Shown here in pieces: positions 16,816-25,047 of a stretch of 49,614 nucleotides of DNA; positions within the stretch are counted from its first letter, which is position 1; every line of letters begins with the position of its first letter. The notes under the pieces were generated by a model. The model was not told the origin of the DNA, made no database searches, and saw only the letters and a program-made list of their open reading frames with translations. Source of the DNA: Gp6-AA40 sp050742535 (GTDB lineage Bacteria > Acidobacteriota > Vicinamibacteria > Vicinamibacterales > UBA2999); NCBI GenBank assembly GCA_050742535.1, contig JBOGIQ010000008.1, forward strand, positions 1-49,614. The letters run 5' to 3'. The translations under genes were made by a program, and so were the position numbers.

Positions 16816-18524
16816 AATCCGGCCGGCTCGGCGGTGTCCCGCCATGACGTGAGGGCGCCGAGCGTGTCGTTCATCCAGGCATCGCGGCAGAGGAAACGCT
16901 GCACCTTGCCGCTGGTTGTCTTGGGAACCGTGCCCGGCGGCACCAGGGCGACTCCGTAGAGCTGGATGCCGTGCGCTTCAGCGATCGCCTGCCGGAGGTC
17001 TCCCATCAGGTGGTCACGCCCGTTCTCCGCAAGCTCGCGCGGGTCGATCTCCGCGATGAGCGCGATGCGATCGCCGCGGACGTGACTGCCCACGGCGACC
17101 GCGGCCACCCCTCCGAGGCGAACGGCCGGATGCCGGCGCTCCGCGGTTCGCTCGAGGTCCTGCGGGAAGTGTTTGGCGCCGCGGACGATGAGGAGATCCT
17201 TGATGCGGCCGGTCACATGGAGCTCGCCGTCGTGCAGCGATCCGAGGTCGCCGGTGGTCAGCCAGCGCCGGCCATCCTCGACCGCAAAGACGTGCGACGA
17301 TTCGAGCGGCCGGTTCCAGTAGCCGCAGGCCACGCTTGGTCCGGCGACCTGGATTTCGCCCTGCTCGTCATCCGCGCAGACCGTGCGCGTGATGGGATCG
17401 ACGATGCGCACCGTCATTCCGTCTGCCGGGCGGCCGCACGAAACGCGCCCGCTGCCCGTGCTGTCGCCGGCCCACTGACCGGCTGTCACCAGCAGCGTTG
17501 ATTCCGCGAGGCCGTAGCAGGGCCAGAACGCGTCTGCCCGAAACCCGTTCGGCGCGTAGGCGGCGGTGAACGACGCCATCGTGTCGTGCCGCACCGGCTC
17601 GGCTCCGTTGTAGGCGATGCGCCACGCGCGCAGATCGAGACCTCTCCGATCGGCTTCCGAGACCCGGCTCGCCGCAATGTCGTAGGCGAAGTTCGGACCA
17701 CCGGTCCGGGTGGCGCGGTAGGTCGAAATCGCCCGCAGCCAGCGAACGGGTCGCTGCAGGAATGCGGCGGGCGACATCAGATACGCCGGACAGCCGCTGA
17801 ATGCGGGCTGCAGCACGCCCTCGATCAGCCCCATGTCGTGCGTGACCGGAAGCCAGGACACCGACACCGTCTCTGCACCGTTTCCGCCGAGGCGAAACGC
17901 CACGCCCACGTTGTGCAGCAGGTTGGCGTGGGACACCATGACCCCGCGCGGCTGTGCCGTCGAGCCGGACGTGTATTGCAGAAACGCGATCGTGTCGCCG
18001 TCGGCGTCCGGCTCGCGCCACGCCGCCGCATTTCCGTACGGGATGCCGTCGGTGATGATGCGTGCCAGCCGCGGATCGATCGCGTCGAGGATCCGCCCGC
18101 GCAAGTCCGAACTGGTCAGCAGACAGCGCGCATCGGAGTCCGCGACGATTGCGGCAAGCCGATCGGCGCCGCGGGTCGAGCGGCCGCCCTGCGGTGGCAT
18201 GACCGGCACGGCCAGCACGCCTGCGTAGACGCAGCCGAAAAAGCCCGCAATGAACGAAAGGCCGGGCGGGTACATCAGCAGCGCGCGATCGCCGGGCTGG
18301 AGCTGTGCCTGCAGCGTTGCGGCGATCGCCCGCGCGGCACGGTCGAGCACGGACCAGGTCAGCTCGTCGACCGGGTTCTCGCCGTCGGCGAGGAACGTGT
18401 ACGCCAGATCGTCGGGCTGACTCGCGGCACGCGCCTGGAGCATCTCGACGAGCGTCGTGCCTCGAAAAGGCATGCCCCGGCTCAATGCCGCCGGTAAGGC
18501 CGGTGCAGCGTCAGGCGCAGGCAT
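16812..18524 (-). CDS. Fatty acyl-AMP ligase (FAAL), lipid operon gene 7
   Basis: The ATG at 18524, preceded by GGGAG, gives 570 residues and overlaps the acyltransferase stop by 14 nt. The AMP-binding signature is FLQYTSGST (181-189). FAAL-specific blocks follow: SWLPVTHDMGLIEG, YLMSPAAFLQRPVRWL and GGPNFAYDIA. The C-terminal VTGRIKDLLIVRGAKHFPQD is also of FAAL type. FAALs activate fatty acids with ATP to acyl-adenylates and pass them to a carrier protein rather than to CoA. The next gene supplies a carrier domain fused to a reductase, so substrate channelling between the two is likely. Chain length cannot be read from the sequence. Confidence 0.92.
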   Translation of the reverse strand: MPAPDAAPALPAALSRGMPFRGTTLVEMLQARAASQPDDLAYTFLADGENPVDELTWSVLDRAARAIAATLQAQLQPGDRALLMYPPGLSFIAGFFGCVYAGVLAVPVMPPQGGRSTRGADRLAAIVADSDARCLLTSSDLRGRILDAIDPRLARIITDGIPYGNAAAWREPDADGDTIAFLQYTSGSTAQPRGVMVSHANLLHNVGVAFRLGGNGAETVSVSWLPVTHDMGLIEGVLQPAFSGCPAYLMSPAAFLQRPVRWLRAISTYRATRTGGPNFAYDIAASRVSEADRRGLDLRAWRIAYNGAEPVRHDTMASFTAAYAPNGFRADAFWPCYGLAESTLLVTAGQWAGDSTGSGRVSCGRPADGMTVRIVDPITRTVCADDEQGEIQVAGPSVACGYWNRPLESSHVFAVEDGRRWLTTGDLGSLHDGELHVTGRIKDLLIVRGAKHFPQDLERTAERRHPAVRLGGVAAVAVGSHVRGDRIALIAEIDPRELAENGRDHLMGDLRQAIAEAHGIQLYGVALVPPGTVPKTTSGKVQRFLCRDAWMNDTLGALTSWRDTAEPAGL

Positions 18525-19254
18525 GGGAAAGCTCCCGGTGCCAGCGAACGAACAGGTCGCGGACGAGTTCCTTGTTCGCGGCAACGTCTTCGACACACCA
18601 GTGTGCCGTCTCGATGAGCGCTTTGAAGGTCACGACAACCGTCCCGGGGCGGGCACGGTAGCCGGCGCCCGGATCGATGTCGCGCGGGATGAAGATGTGA
18701 AACGGCGCCAGCGGCGCGCCGAGCTCGGTGGCGAGATGGAACGAGCCCTTGTTGAAGTGTCCGATCTGCCCCGTCGTGATCCGCATCCCTTCCGGGCTCA
18801 GATACACGCACTCGCGCGTGCGGGCCAGCGTGCGGCACGCGCGGGCAAAGATGCGCCGGCGCTCGTCCGGCCGATCCTGGGGGACGGTGAAGAACGTGCC
18901 CATCAGCCGCGCCAGGACGCCAAGCGGCACCATCTTCTGCAGGAACCCGCTGAGGAAGAACCGCGTGTTCGGGAGCCCCAGCGCGACGAGCACGAACAGA
19001 TCGATCGTTGATGAGTGGTTGGAGATGTAGACGACCTGCCGTGTGCCGTCCTGCGGCTGACCGTGCACACGAACACGGATGCTCCAGATGCGGAGAACGA
19101 CCCGCGCCACGTATGCGCAGTAGCGGGCATAGAGGCGCCGTGCCTGAAACAGCGTGACGAAGGCGATGGGGAGCACCAGGAGCGCGGATGCCGTGATGAA
19201 GAGGCCGGAGATCATCGCCAGGACAACCGTCCGTGGGTCTCGCCGGGCGCTCAT
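18511..19254 (-). CDS. PlsC-family acyltransferase, lipid operon gene 6
   Basis: The ATG at 19254 overlaps the methyltransferase stop (ATGA), giving 247 residues. The long frame upstream is only a shadow of that gene. An N-terminal membrane anchor (VVLAMISGLFITASALLVLP) precedes the acyltransferase motifs NHSSTID (79-85, the HX4D catalytic pair) and SPEGMR (153-158, the EGTR block). FNKGSFHLA (167-175) then follows. PlsC enzymes acylate lysophosphatidic acid or similar lipid alcohols at the inner membrane. In this context the acceptor may be a lysolipid made by the pathway. Confidence 0.9.
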   Translation of the reverse strand: MSARRDPRTVVLAMISGLFITASALLVLPIAFVTLFQARRLYARYCAYVARVVLRIWSIRVRVHGQPQDGTRQVVYISNHSSTIDLFVLVALGLPNTRFFLSGFLQKMVPLGVLARLMGTFFTVPQDRPDERRRIFARACRTLARTRECVYLSPEGMRITTGQIGHFNKGSFHLATELGAPLAPFHIFIPRDIDPGAGYRARPGTVVVTFKALIETAHWCVEDVAANKELVRDLFVRWHRELSHACA

Positions 19255-20240
19255 CGCGGCCTCCGGCAGATCACCGTCTGCATGGCGAAGTTCATATGCT
19301 TGAGGAACGGCAGCACCGGCAGCGTCAGAAGCTGGCCGGCAAAGTAGGCGTAGATGGCGCGATCGAGATTGAGTCCGCGGCCGCGCCGTAACACGAAGGC
19401 GGTCCCGCAGAACAGGTAGAAGTAGGGCGGGAACGCGCCGTACGGAAGGTGTTCCACCACCTCGAAACCAGCCGACGAAACCATCTGCACCAGCCGGTCC
19501 TTGTCGAAAAGCGCCGTGTGCTGCGGCGCCTGGACTCCGGGCCATCGCGAACCAAACAGGCGGAACGACAGGCTGTCGAGCCGCGGCACCTCGACGATCA
19601 GCAGCCCGCCAGGTATCAGCGCGCTCAACGCGTGGCGCAGCGACCGCAGCGGGTCGTAGTCGTGTTCGAGGAAGTGCCACATCGTGATTGCGTCGAACCG
19701 GCTGCGGCCAACGTGCTGTTCGTAGAACACGCCATGATGGAATTCCACGCCGTCGAACTCGGCACGATGCGAGAGATCCACGAAATCGACTCCGGCCACG
19801 GCAGCGTTTGTCTTGTCCCTCACGCGGGCGAGGAACGAGCCGCTTCCGCATCCGACGTCGAGGAGGCGTGACGAGGGACCGAGCATCGCGTGCCGCTGGA
19901 CGATCCGCAGCTTCGCGCGATCGAGGGAACCCATGGCCGCGCGAAAGAGCGGCGCGAGCACACCCCACCGGGCGTGCGGCTGGTGCGCGATGTACTGGTC
20001 CTCGTAGTACGGGCGGATGCCTTCCAGCGTGAGCCGCGGCGACTGGTACACCAGCCCGCAGTCCGAGCACTTGACGAACGTGAAGCGGCCGGGTTTGCTC
20101 GTCAGATCGTCCTCGCCCGTCAGAAACAGCGTTGAGCTCCTGCCGCCGCATGCCAGACATCCCACCGACTCAAAAACCGGCAATTCGTACTCGTGGAGTC
20201 CGGCTTTAGCCGGATTGATAGCGGCCGCTGTAGTGCTCAT
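19251..20240 (-). CDS. Class I SAM methyltransferase with N-terminal zinc ribbon, lipid operon gene 5
   Basis: The ATG at 20240 overlaps the stop of the UbiA-like gene (ATGA). The 329 residues begin with a four-cysteine knuckle (C28, C31, C58, C61), probably a structural zinc site. Motif I, LLDVGCGSGSF, lies near 126-136. FDAITMWHFLEHDYDP and a LIPGGLLIVEVPR block are typical of Methyltransf_11/23 proteins. C-terminal hydrophobic segments (FPPYFYLFCGTAFVL, LLTLPVLPFL) suggest membrane association, fitting a lipid substrate. The methylated atom is unknown. Confidence 0.85.
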   Translation of the reverse strand: MSTTAAAINPAKAGLHEYELPVFESVGCLACGGRSSTLFLTGEDDLTSKPGRFTFVKCSDCGLVYQSPRLTLEGIRPYYEDQYIAHQPHARWGVLAPLFRAAMGSLDRAKLRIVQRHAMLGPSSRLLDVGCGSGSFLARVRDKTNAAVAGVDFVDLSHRAEFDGVEFHHGVFYEQHVGRSRFDAITMWHFLEHDYDPLRSLRHALSALIPGGLLIVEVPRLDSLSFRLFGSRWPGVQAPQHTALFDKDRLVQMVSSAGFEVVEHLPYGAFPPYFYLFCGTAFVLRRGRGLNLDRAIYAYFAGQLLTLPVLPFLKHMNFAMQTVICRRPR

Positions 20241-20800
20241 GACGCGCCTCCAACGCGGGCCGGGCTGTCGTGGAGCAGCTCGTAACCCGTCGCGCACACA
20301 TACGTCGTTGCCGCCGCTACGGCGAGACGGACGGGAATGATGTCGCCGAGCGAGAAGGCCATCACGGTGACGAAGCCCGGGTACTTGAGCGGCAGCAGGC
20401 CGAAGCGCCAGCCGTTCAGCGATATCCGCCGACGCGCCAGCCGGTACGCACACCATCCGGCTGCGTTCAGCACGAGCGTTGCGACAAGCGCCGCCCGATG
20501 CCCGGCACTGAACGCGATGGGCGATGCCGTGAGCAGCAGCAGCAGAATCCGGAACGCCTCTGTCGGTGCGTTGACGAGGACGCGCATGGGGTGAGTCGCG
20601 CGATCACGGTCCCGGTCTTCGAGGTCGTCCCACAACCGGAACTGCACGACGAGGGCGATCCCGAGCAGCAGTGTGACCGCGAGGCGAACGCCGGTCGTGT
20701 TCGCGACCGACCAGAAGGCGGCCACCGTCAGGAGGATGAACACGGGCACGAACACAGCCAGCGGGAACCGCTCGCGGAAGTAGGCCGCCATCGTCCTCAT
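20237..20800 (-). CDS. Half-length UbiA-like prenyltransferase-family membrane protein, lipid operon gene 4
   Basis: The ATG at 20800 overlaps the dikinase stop (ATGA). The 187-residue hydrophobic protein has the first UbiA aspartate motif (LWDDLEDRDRDRATHP, 57-71) after two membrane segments. UbiA enzymes are usually around 280-300 residues with a second Asp-rich loop, which I cannot find here; a PLKYPG segment stands roughly where it would be. It may be a minimal enzyme, a degenerate one, or a related membrane protein with another role. In archaea the UbiA-type DGGGP synthase precedes CarS and a CDP-alcohol transferase, and both are present in this operon. Confidence 0.6.
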   Translation of the reverse strand: MRTMAAYFRERFPLAVFVPVFILLTVAAFWSVANTTGVRLAVTLLLGIALVVQFRLWDDLEDRDRDRATHPMRVLVNAPTEAFRILLLLLTASPIAFSAGHRAALVATLVLNAAGWCAYRLARRRISLNGWRFGLLPLKYPGFVTVMAFSLGDIIPVRLAVAAATTYVCATGYELLHDSPARVGGAS

Positions 20801-23415
20801 GCCGCGGCCTCGATCCGGCAGAAGCCGTCGTCCGCATCGACGGTGACTCTGGCGCCGTGCGGGATCGCCCCGGTCGCGTTCGCGACGCCGACGATGCAGG
20901 GGAGGCCGAATTCACGGGCGATGATCGCGCCATGGGAGAGCATGCCGCCGCGTTCGATGACGAGGCCCGACACGAGGCAGAAGACCGGCGCCCATCCCGG
21001 GTCGGTCTGCCGCGTGACGAGCACGTCGCCGCGCTGCAGCCGGTGGGCTTCGTGAACGCCCGCCAGCACCGCGGCGCGCGATGAGACACGGCCCCCGCAC
21101 GCCGTGGTTCCGTGGAGCGTCGTGTGGGGCGAGCCTTTCAGGCTCGCCTCCCGAACCGGAAGGGTTCGCGCCACGCGATCCGCGGCAGCGTGGACTCCCG
21201 CTGGCGGCAGATAGAAGGTGTCGGGCGGGACATACGCGCTCTCCGTTGCGTGAGCCTGGCGGCGCAACGCCGTCAGCGATGCGAGATCGCGCGGAAACAT
21301 CGCTCGACCGCTGCAGATTTCGTCGATGTCCTGCCACGTCAGCATGAAGATGGCGTCGCGGTCCGGCAGCCGGCCGCTCGTCACCAGCGCGTCGCCGATC
21401 GCCAGCGCCACGCGCCGGCAGCGTGTGTAGAGCAGCGCCTGCTTCAGCCGCGCCCGTTCCCTGCAGGCGACAGCTGCCTGTGTCCACCGAAGGATGAGCA
21501 GCGTCGGCAGCACGAGCCATGGCTTTCGACGCATGAGAGAACGCACCACGGTTCGCGTTTCCGACGCTCGCTCCGCTGCCATCCGTGCAATCCCGGCTTC
21601 GGGCGATTCGCCGGTCGCGCCAACGTATTGCTGCAGCAGAGCGATCACCGGCTCCGGTTCCTCTTCCAGGGTGGCGCTCGTCAGCATCAGCTCGCCCGAT
21701 GACCTGAACCCCCATGTCGTCAGGTAGTCATGGAGCTCTGTGCGGAATGGTGCGTATGCCCTGTCTGACTCCAGCGCGGCAAGGACGGCGGCCGCCGATC
21801 GGTTCTCGAACAACGCCCGGAGCGCTGAATCCTGGAGGATGCGTCTCGAGAGTGCCCAGAGCCGAAGCGCCGGCTGGCTGGACGGGATACCGGGCAGCGC
21901 GCGCAGCAGCCGTGTGTGCGTCGCTTCGGTGAAGCGGCCGCGGGCGAGCAGGTTCCTCAGCAGCGCGTAGCACACCATCGCGGCGGCGTCGCAGAGCGAC
22001 GCGTTCTTCCACCGGTGGCAGCGGATGTCGATAAAGGCCGCCAGACGAGCGCCCAGCTCGTGCAGCGGCCGTTCGCGGAGCGCCTCGCCAGTCGTCTGCG
22101 ACGCGAAATCGTCAGCGGTGCGCTCGAATGCCCGCAGCCGGTGCGAGAGGAACACGAACTGCCAGGTCACCGCTGCAGCGATGCGAAGCACTTCCATCGC
22201 CGCAAGGACGCGATGACGCGCGTCCGTCCAGGTCCGCATGCCGGCGGGCTGTTCCGCGACGCGCCGCACGCCCACGAACACGTTGAACGCCCCGGCAAGG
22301 CGCTCGCCGAACGGCGCCATCCGCAGCACGGCGTGGATGTTCGTGAGGTTGTAGTACATGCGCGCGCCATGGACGCCGATGATCGTGCGCAGCGGCCCGT
22401 CCATCGCCGCGAGGCGATGGCGCGATACGCCAAAGGCGCGTCCGAGGTTGCGGAAGTAGTGGTAATAGCCGGCGGATGCTATCGAGTAGAGCAGCGGCGA
22501 AATGGGTTCCGGAAAGTTTTCGCTGACGTTGGCGTTGCTCCACAGAACCGCCGCCCGAGTCTCCTCGTGGGTGCGCGTCGTAATCGGCCGTGCCTGAACG
22601 ATTGAAAGACAGCCGTCGGCGTCCACGGTCCACTCAATGTCCTGAGGGAGGCCGAACGCCTCCTCGAGCCGAAGCGCCATCGCGCCCAGCTGTCGCAGCA
22701 GCCGGGCTGTGAGGACCCGCCGTGCGCCGGTCTGTTCCTCCGTGCACGATTCGTCGGTGACGGACAAGGTGGCCCGTGAGAGGTAAAGCCGCCCGGGGTC
22801 GATCTCACCGGCAACGAGCCGATCCGCGAGACCAGTGCCGTACTCGACCACCATGTCTGGCGCATTGGCGGAACACGGGTCAGGATTTCTCGTGAAGAGA
22901 ACGCCGGCAGCAGCGGCATCGACCTGGCGCTGGATGATGACGGCCATGCCGGCGGCGTTGAACCCGTGAATCCGCCGATATGCCAGCGCGCGCTCCGACC
23001 ACCAGGATGCCCAGCACGCGCGCACGGCGTGCATGAGCGCGTCATCGTGCACGTGGAGAATCGAGTCGAACTGGCCGGCAAACGACGCGCTCGAGCCGTC
23101 CTCACCGACAGCCGAGCTCCGCACGGCGAAGGGACCCGCTCCGAGTGGAGCAACGGCAGCCCGGATGTGTTCCGCGAGTACAGGTGGAACGGGTGCCGCC
23201 ATCACCAGCGAGCGGATCGATTCGGGGTCGAGCCCGCTGTCGACGGTTCCTCGAAGTCCGTTCGCGTCGAGGAACATCTCGAGGCCACCGCAGGTAATGA
23301 CGACGCCGTCAGGGACGGGCATCTCCAACGCGATGAGCCGGCCAAGGGTATGCGCCTTGCCCCCGGCGGCGTTGGCCTCCAAGGCCTGTGCGAGCGGCAG
23401 CACCAGCGGTTTCAT
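20797..23415 (-). CDS. Rifampin-phosphotransferase-like dikinase (PPDK-type ATP-grasp + His domain), lipid operon gene 3
   Basis: The ATG at 23415 overlaps the CarS-like stop (ATGA), giving 872 residues. The N-terminal ATP-grasp domain shows VRSSAVGEDGSSASFAGQ (98-115), GVLFTRNPD and a late DIEWTVD...IVQARPI block. A long central substrate region begins SNANVSENFPEPISPL. The C-terminal swivelling domain has GGMLSHGAIIAREFGLPC with the phospho-His at about 828. There is no PEP-binding TIM barrel, so this is not a full PEP synthase. The size and three-part layout match rifampin phosphotransferases, which convert ATP + X-OH to X-phosphate + AMP + Pi. In this setting the acceptor is probably a lipid or polyol alcohol; resistance is less likely. 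Confidence 0.85.
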   Translation of the reverse strand: MKPLVLPLAQALEANAAGGKAHTLGRLIALEMPVPDGVVITCGGLEMFLDANGLRGTVDSGLDPESIRSLVMAAPVPPVLAEHIRAAVAPLGAGPFAVRSSAVGEDGSSASFAGQFDSILHVHDDALMHAVRACWASWWSERALAYRRIHGFNAAGMAVIIQRQVDAAAAGVLFTRNPDPCSANAPDMVVEYGTGLADRLVAGEIDPGRLYLSRATLSVTDESCTEEQTGARRVLTARLLRQLGAMALRLEEAFGLPQDIEWTVDADGCLSIVQARPITTRTHEETRAAVLWSNANVSENFPEPISPLLYSIASAGYYHYFRNLGRAFGVSRHRLAAMDGPLRTIIGVHGARMYYNLTNIHAVLRMAPFGERLAGAFNVFVGVRRVAEQPAGMRTWTDARHRVLAAMEVLRIAAAVTWQFVFLSHRLRAFERTADDFASQTTGEALRERPLHELGARLAAFIDIRCHRWKNASLCDAAAMVCYALLRNLLARGRFTEATHTRLLRALPGIPSSQPALRLWALSRRILQDSALRALFENRSAAAVLAALESDRAYAPFRTELHDYLTTWGFRSSGELMLTSATLEEEPEPVIALLQQYVGATGESPEAGIARMAAERASETRTVVRSLMRRKPWLVLPTLLILRWTQAAVACRERARLKQALLYTRCRRVALAIGDALVTSGRLPDRDAIFMLTWQDIDEICSGRAMFPRDLASLTALRRQAHATESAYVPPDTFYLPPAGVHAAADRVARTLPVREASLKGSPHTTLHGTTACGGRVSSRAAVLAGVHEAHRLQRGDVLVTRQTDPGWAPVFCLVSGLVIERGGMLSHGAIIAREFGLPCIVGVANATGAIPHGARVTVDADDGFCRIEAAA

Positions 23416-23990
23416 GCCGCCCGTGCCTTTCCGCCCAGCCGGAACGTCACGACGCTGAGCACTCCGTGCAGCGCAACGCCCACGAGCAGCACATAAACGA
23501 TGGTTGCCGGTGGAACCGGGACCGAGAGCATTAACGCGGCCATCGCGCCCAGCGTGGAATCGAGACGATCGACGACAAAGAAGAGCGGTCCTGCAACAGG
23601 ACCGGCCGCCCGTGAGCCGGGCGGGATTCGAAGCTGCCGCTTGATGAACGAGTTGGGGAGCTCGCCGAGCATGCATCCCGCGCCGGCGAGCATTCCGAGG
23701 CCCAGATACTGCACCGCCGTGAGCGGCCAGAGCCCCGGTGTAGCAGACCCGGCGAGCGCCAGCACCATGAACGCAAGACCCGTGACCGGCACCATCACGA
23801 CGAAGCCGCGTGCGGTCTTGTTGTCGCCGAGGAGCCTGCGGCCGCGAAACATCCGCCCTCCGTCGAGCGGCCATGACCATCGACGCGACGCCTCGCTGGC
23901 CAGCCACAGCGCCTGCGCGCTTCCGGCGAGGACGAACGCCGCGACCAGGAAAAGCCCGCACGCGAGCGGATCGAGGCTGTGGGTGCTCAC
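23412..23990 (-). CDS. CarS/CdsA-like CTP:lipid cytidylyltransferase, lipid operon gene 2
   Basis: The GTG at 23990 overlaps the desaturase stop (GTGA), giving 192 residues and about five membrane segments. Family blocks are LLGDNKTARGF (54-63), GELPNSFIKRQLRIPPG (109-125) and DRLDS (141-145). They match CDP-archaeol synthase (PF01864) and, more distantly, CdsA. It would use CTP to turn a lipid phosphate into a CDP-lipid, which the CDP-alcohol transferase at the operon's end could consume. Bacteria normally use CdsA for their main phospholipids, so a CarS-like enzyme here suggests a separate lipid. Confidence 0.85.
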   Translation of the reverse strand: MSTHSLDPLACGLFLVAAFVLAGSAQALWLASEASRRWSWPLDGGRMFRGRRLLGDNKTARGFVVMVPVTGLAFMVLALAGSATPGLWPLTAVQYLGLGMLAGAGCMLGELPNSFIKRQLRIPPGSRAAGPVAGPLFFVVDRLDSTLGAMAALMLSVPVPPATIVYVLLVGVALHGVLSVVTFRLGGKARAA

Positions 23991-24946
23991 AGGTCGAACC
24001 CCGTCTCCCGCCGGTTTTGAAAGAGCAGCACGTCGCCAGGAATGCGGCGCGCGGCGACGACCCACTGGCGCCACCCGATTTCGTTCTGCGGCTCGTAGGC
24101 GATGTCGCGAAGCCGGTAGCCGGGCACGAATGGATACATGTGATGCAGCTCGTGCGCGTCGAAGTGCAGAACCGCCCGCGAGACGATGCGTGGCAGTCTC
24201 AGCGAGCGCGTGAACCGTTCCTGTTCCATTGCCGGGTGCGGCGCCACGCGGCCGCCGCCGCTGACCTCCATCGGGACGTGTGTGTGCTGGCTGAGGATCA
24301 GCAGGTCTTCGAGGACGAACGCGATGACGACGGCCAGTCCCACGGAGCGAACCAGCAAGGCGGGACCGAGCCAGACAACGAGCGCGGCATACACGGCGAG
24401 CACCGCCAGGACACCGCCGATCAGCTGTGGCGCACGGCGCGACTCCGCCGCGTAGCGGACGAGGCGTACGGGGTTCCAGAACGTTCCCGCCCGGTACACA
24501 GTCGCGAACATGGGGACCCAGTACTTCCAGCAGAAGCGCACCACGCCGCGTTGGAATCGTCCCCGCTCGCGCGGCGCCAGCGTGGCCGTCGTCGGATCGA
24601 GGTCCTGCCAGCCGGTCCACTTGTGGTGCAGGCGGTGGACGTGGGTCCATGCGGCAAACGGAATCAACGCGAAGAAGCCGGCCACATGGCCGGCAGCGCT
24701 GTTCCACAGGCGCCTGCGGAACAGCGTGTGGTGGCCGCACTCGTGGAGCAGGACGAACCACTCGACCATCGCGAGACCGAGAAGAATTTGGCCAATCGCC
24801 CACACCGCCGGAGCGCCATTCAGCGAAAGAGCGATGCCGGCGACGGTCAGCACGCCATTCGCGGCGATGAAACGCGCGCCCTCGGCATCGGTAGCGTGCA
24901 GATGCCGAAGCGCGGCCGGCCGAGGAGGTGAGAGGGCCGTCGTCAC
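23987..24946 (-). CDS. Membrane fatty acid desaturase/hydroxylase, lipid operon gene 1
   Basis: The start is the GTG at 24946, with AAGGTGG about 8 nt upstream. The 319-residue membrane protein has three histidine boxes: HECGHH (68-73), HVHRLHH (102-108) and HELHH (265-269), with an extra SQHTH at 220-223. These coordinate the di-iron site of the FA_desaturase superfamily. It would insert a double bond or hydroxyl into an acyl chain or lipid using O2. It is the first gene of the nine-gene operon and is divergent from the winged-helix/TPR regulator. Confidence 0.9.
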   Translation of the reverse strand: MTTALSPPRPAALRHLHATDAEGARFIAANGVLTVAGIALSLNGAPAVWAIGQILLGLAMVEWFVLLHECGHHTLFRRRLWNSAAGHVAGFFALIPFAAWTHVHRLHHKWTGWQDLDPTTATLAPRERGRFQRGVVRFCWKYWVPMFATVYRAGTFWNPVRLVRYAAESRRAPQLIGGVLAVLAVYAALVVWLGPALLVRSVGLAVVIAFVLEDLLILSQHTHVPMEVSGGGRVAPHPAMEQERFTRSLRLPRIVSRAVLHFDAHELHHMYPFVPGYRLRDIAYEPQNEIGWRQWVVAARRIPGDVLLFQNRRETGFDL

Positions 24947-25047
24947 GGTTCAACCACCTTAGCGGCGGCCTGCCCCGCGAGTCCTGATGAAACCCTGAAT
25001 CGATCTGAAAAATCGTGTCGCGTACCGTAGACTGGGCAGCTTCAAGC
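24947..25047. promoter_or_regulatory. Divergent promoter region with phased CTGA repeats
   Basis: This 101-bp region separates the lipid operon start from the regulator start. CTGA occurs at 24984-24987, 24995-24998 and 25005-25008, spacings of 11 and 10 bp, within the units CCTGATGAAAC, CCTGAATCGAT and CTGAAAAATCG. OmpR/PhoB-type winged helices typically bind direct repeats spaced by about one helical turn, and the adjacent gene encodes such a domain. The operator role is inferred. Confidence 0.5.

Noticed and set aside
20797..23415. Phosphoenolpyruvate synthase of central metabolism
   Set aside because: No C-terminal PEP-binding barrel; length and order match rifampin-phosphotransferase-like dikinases.
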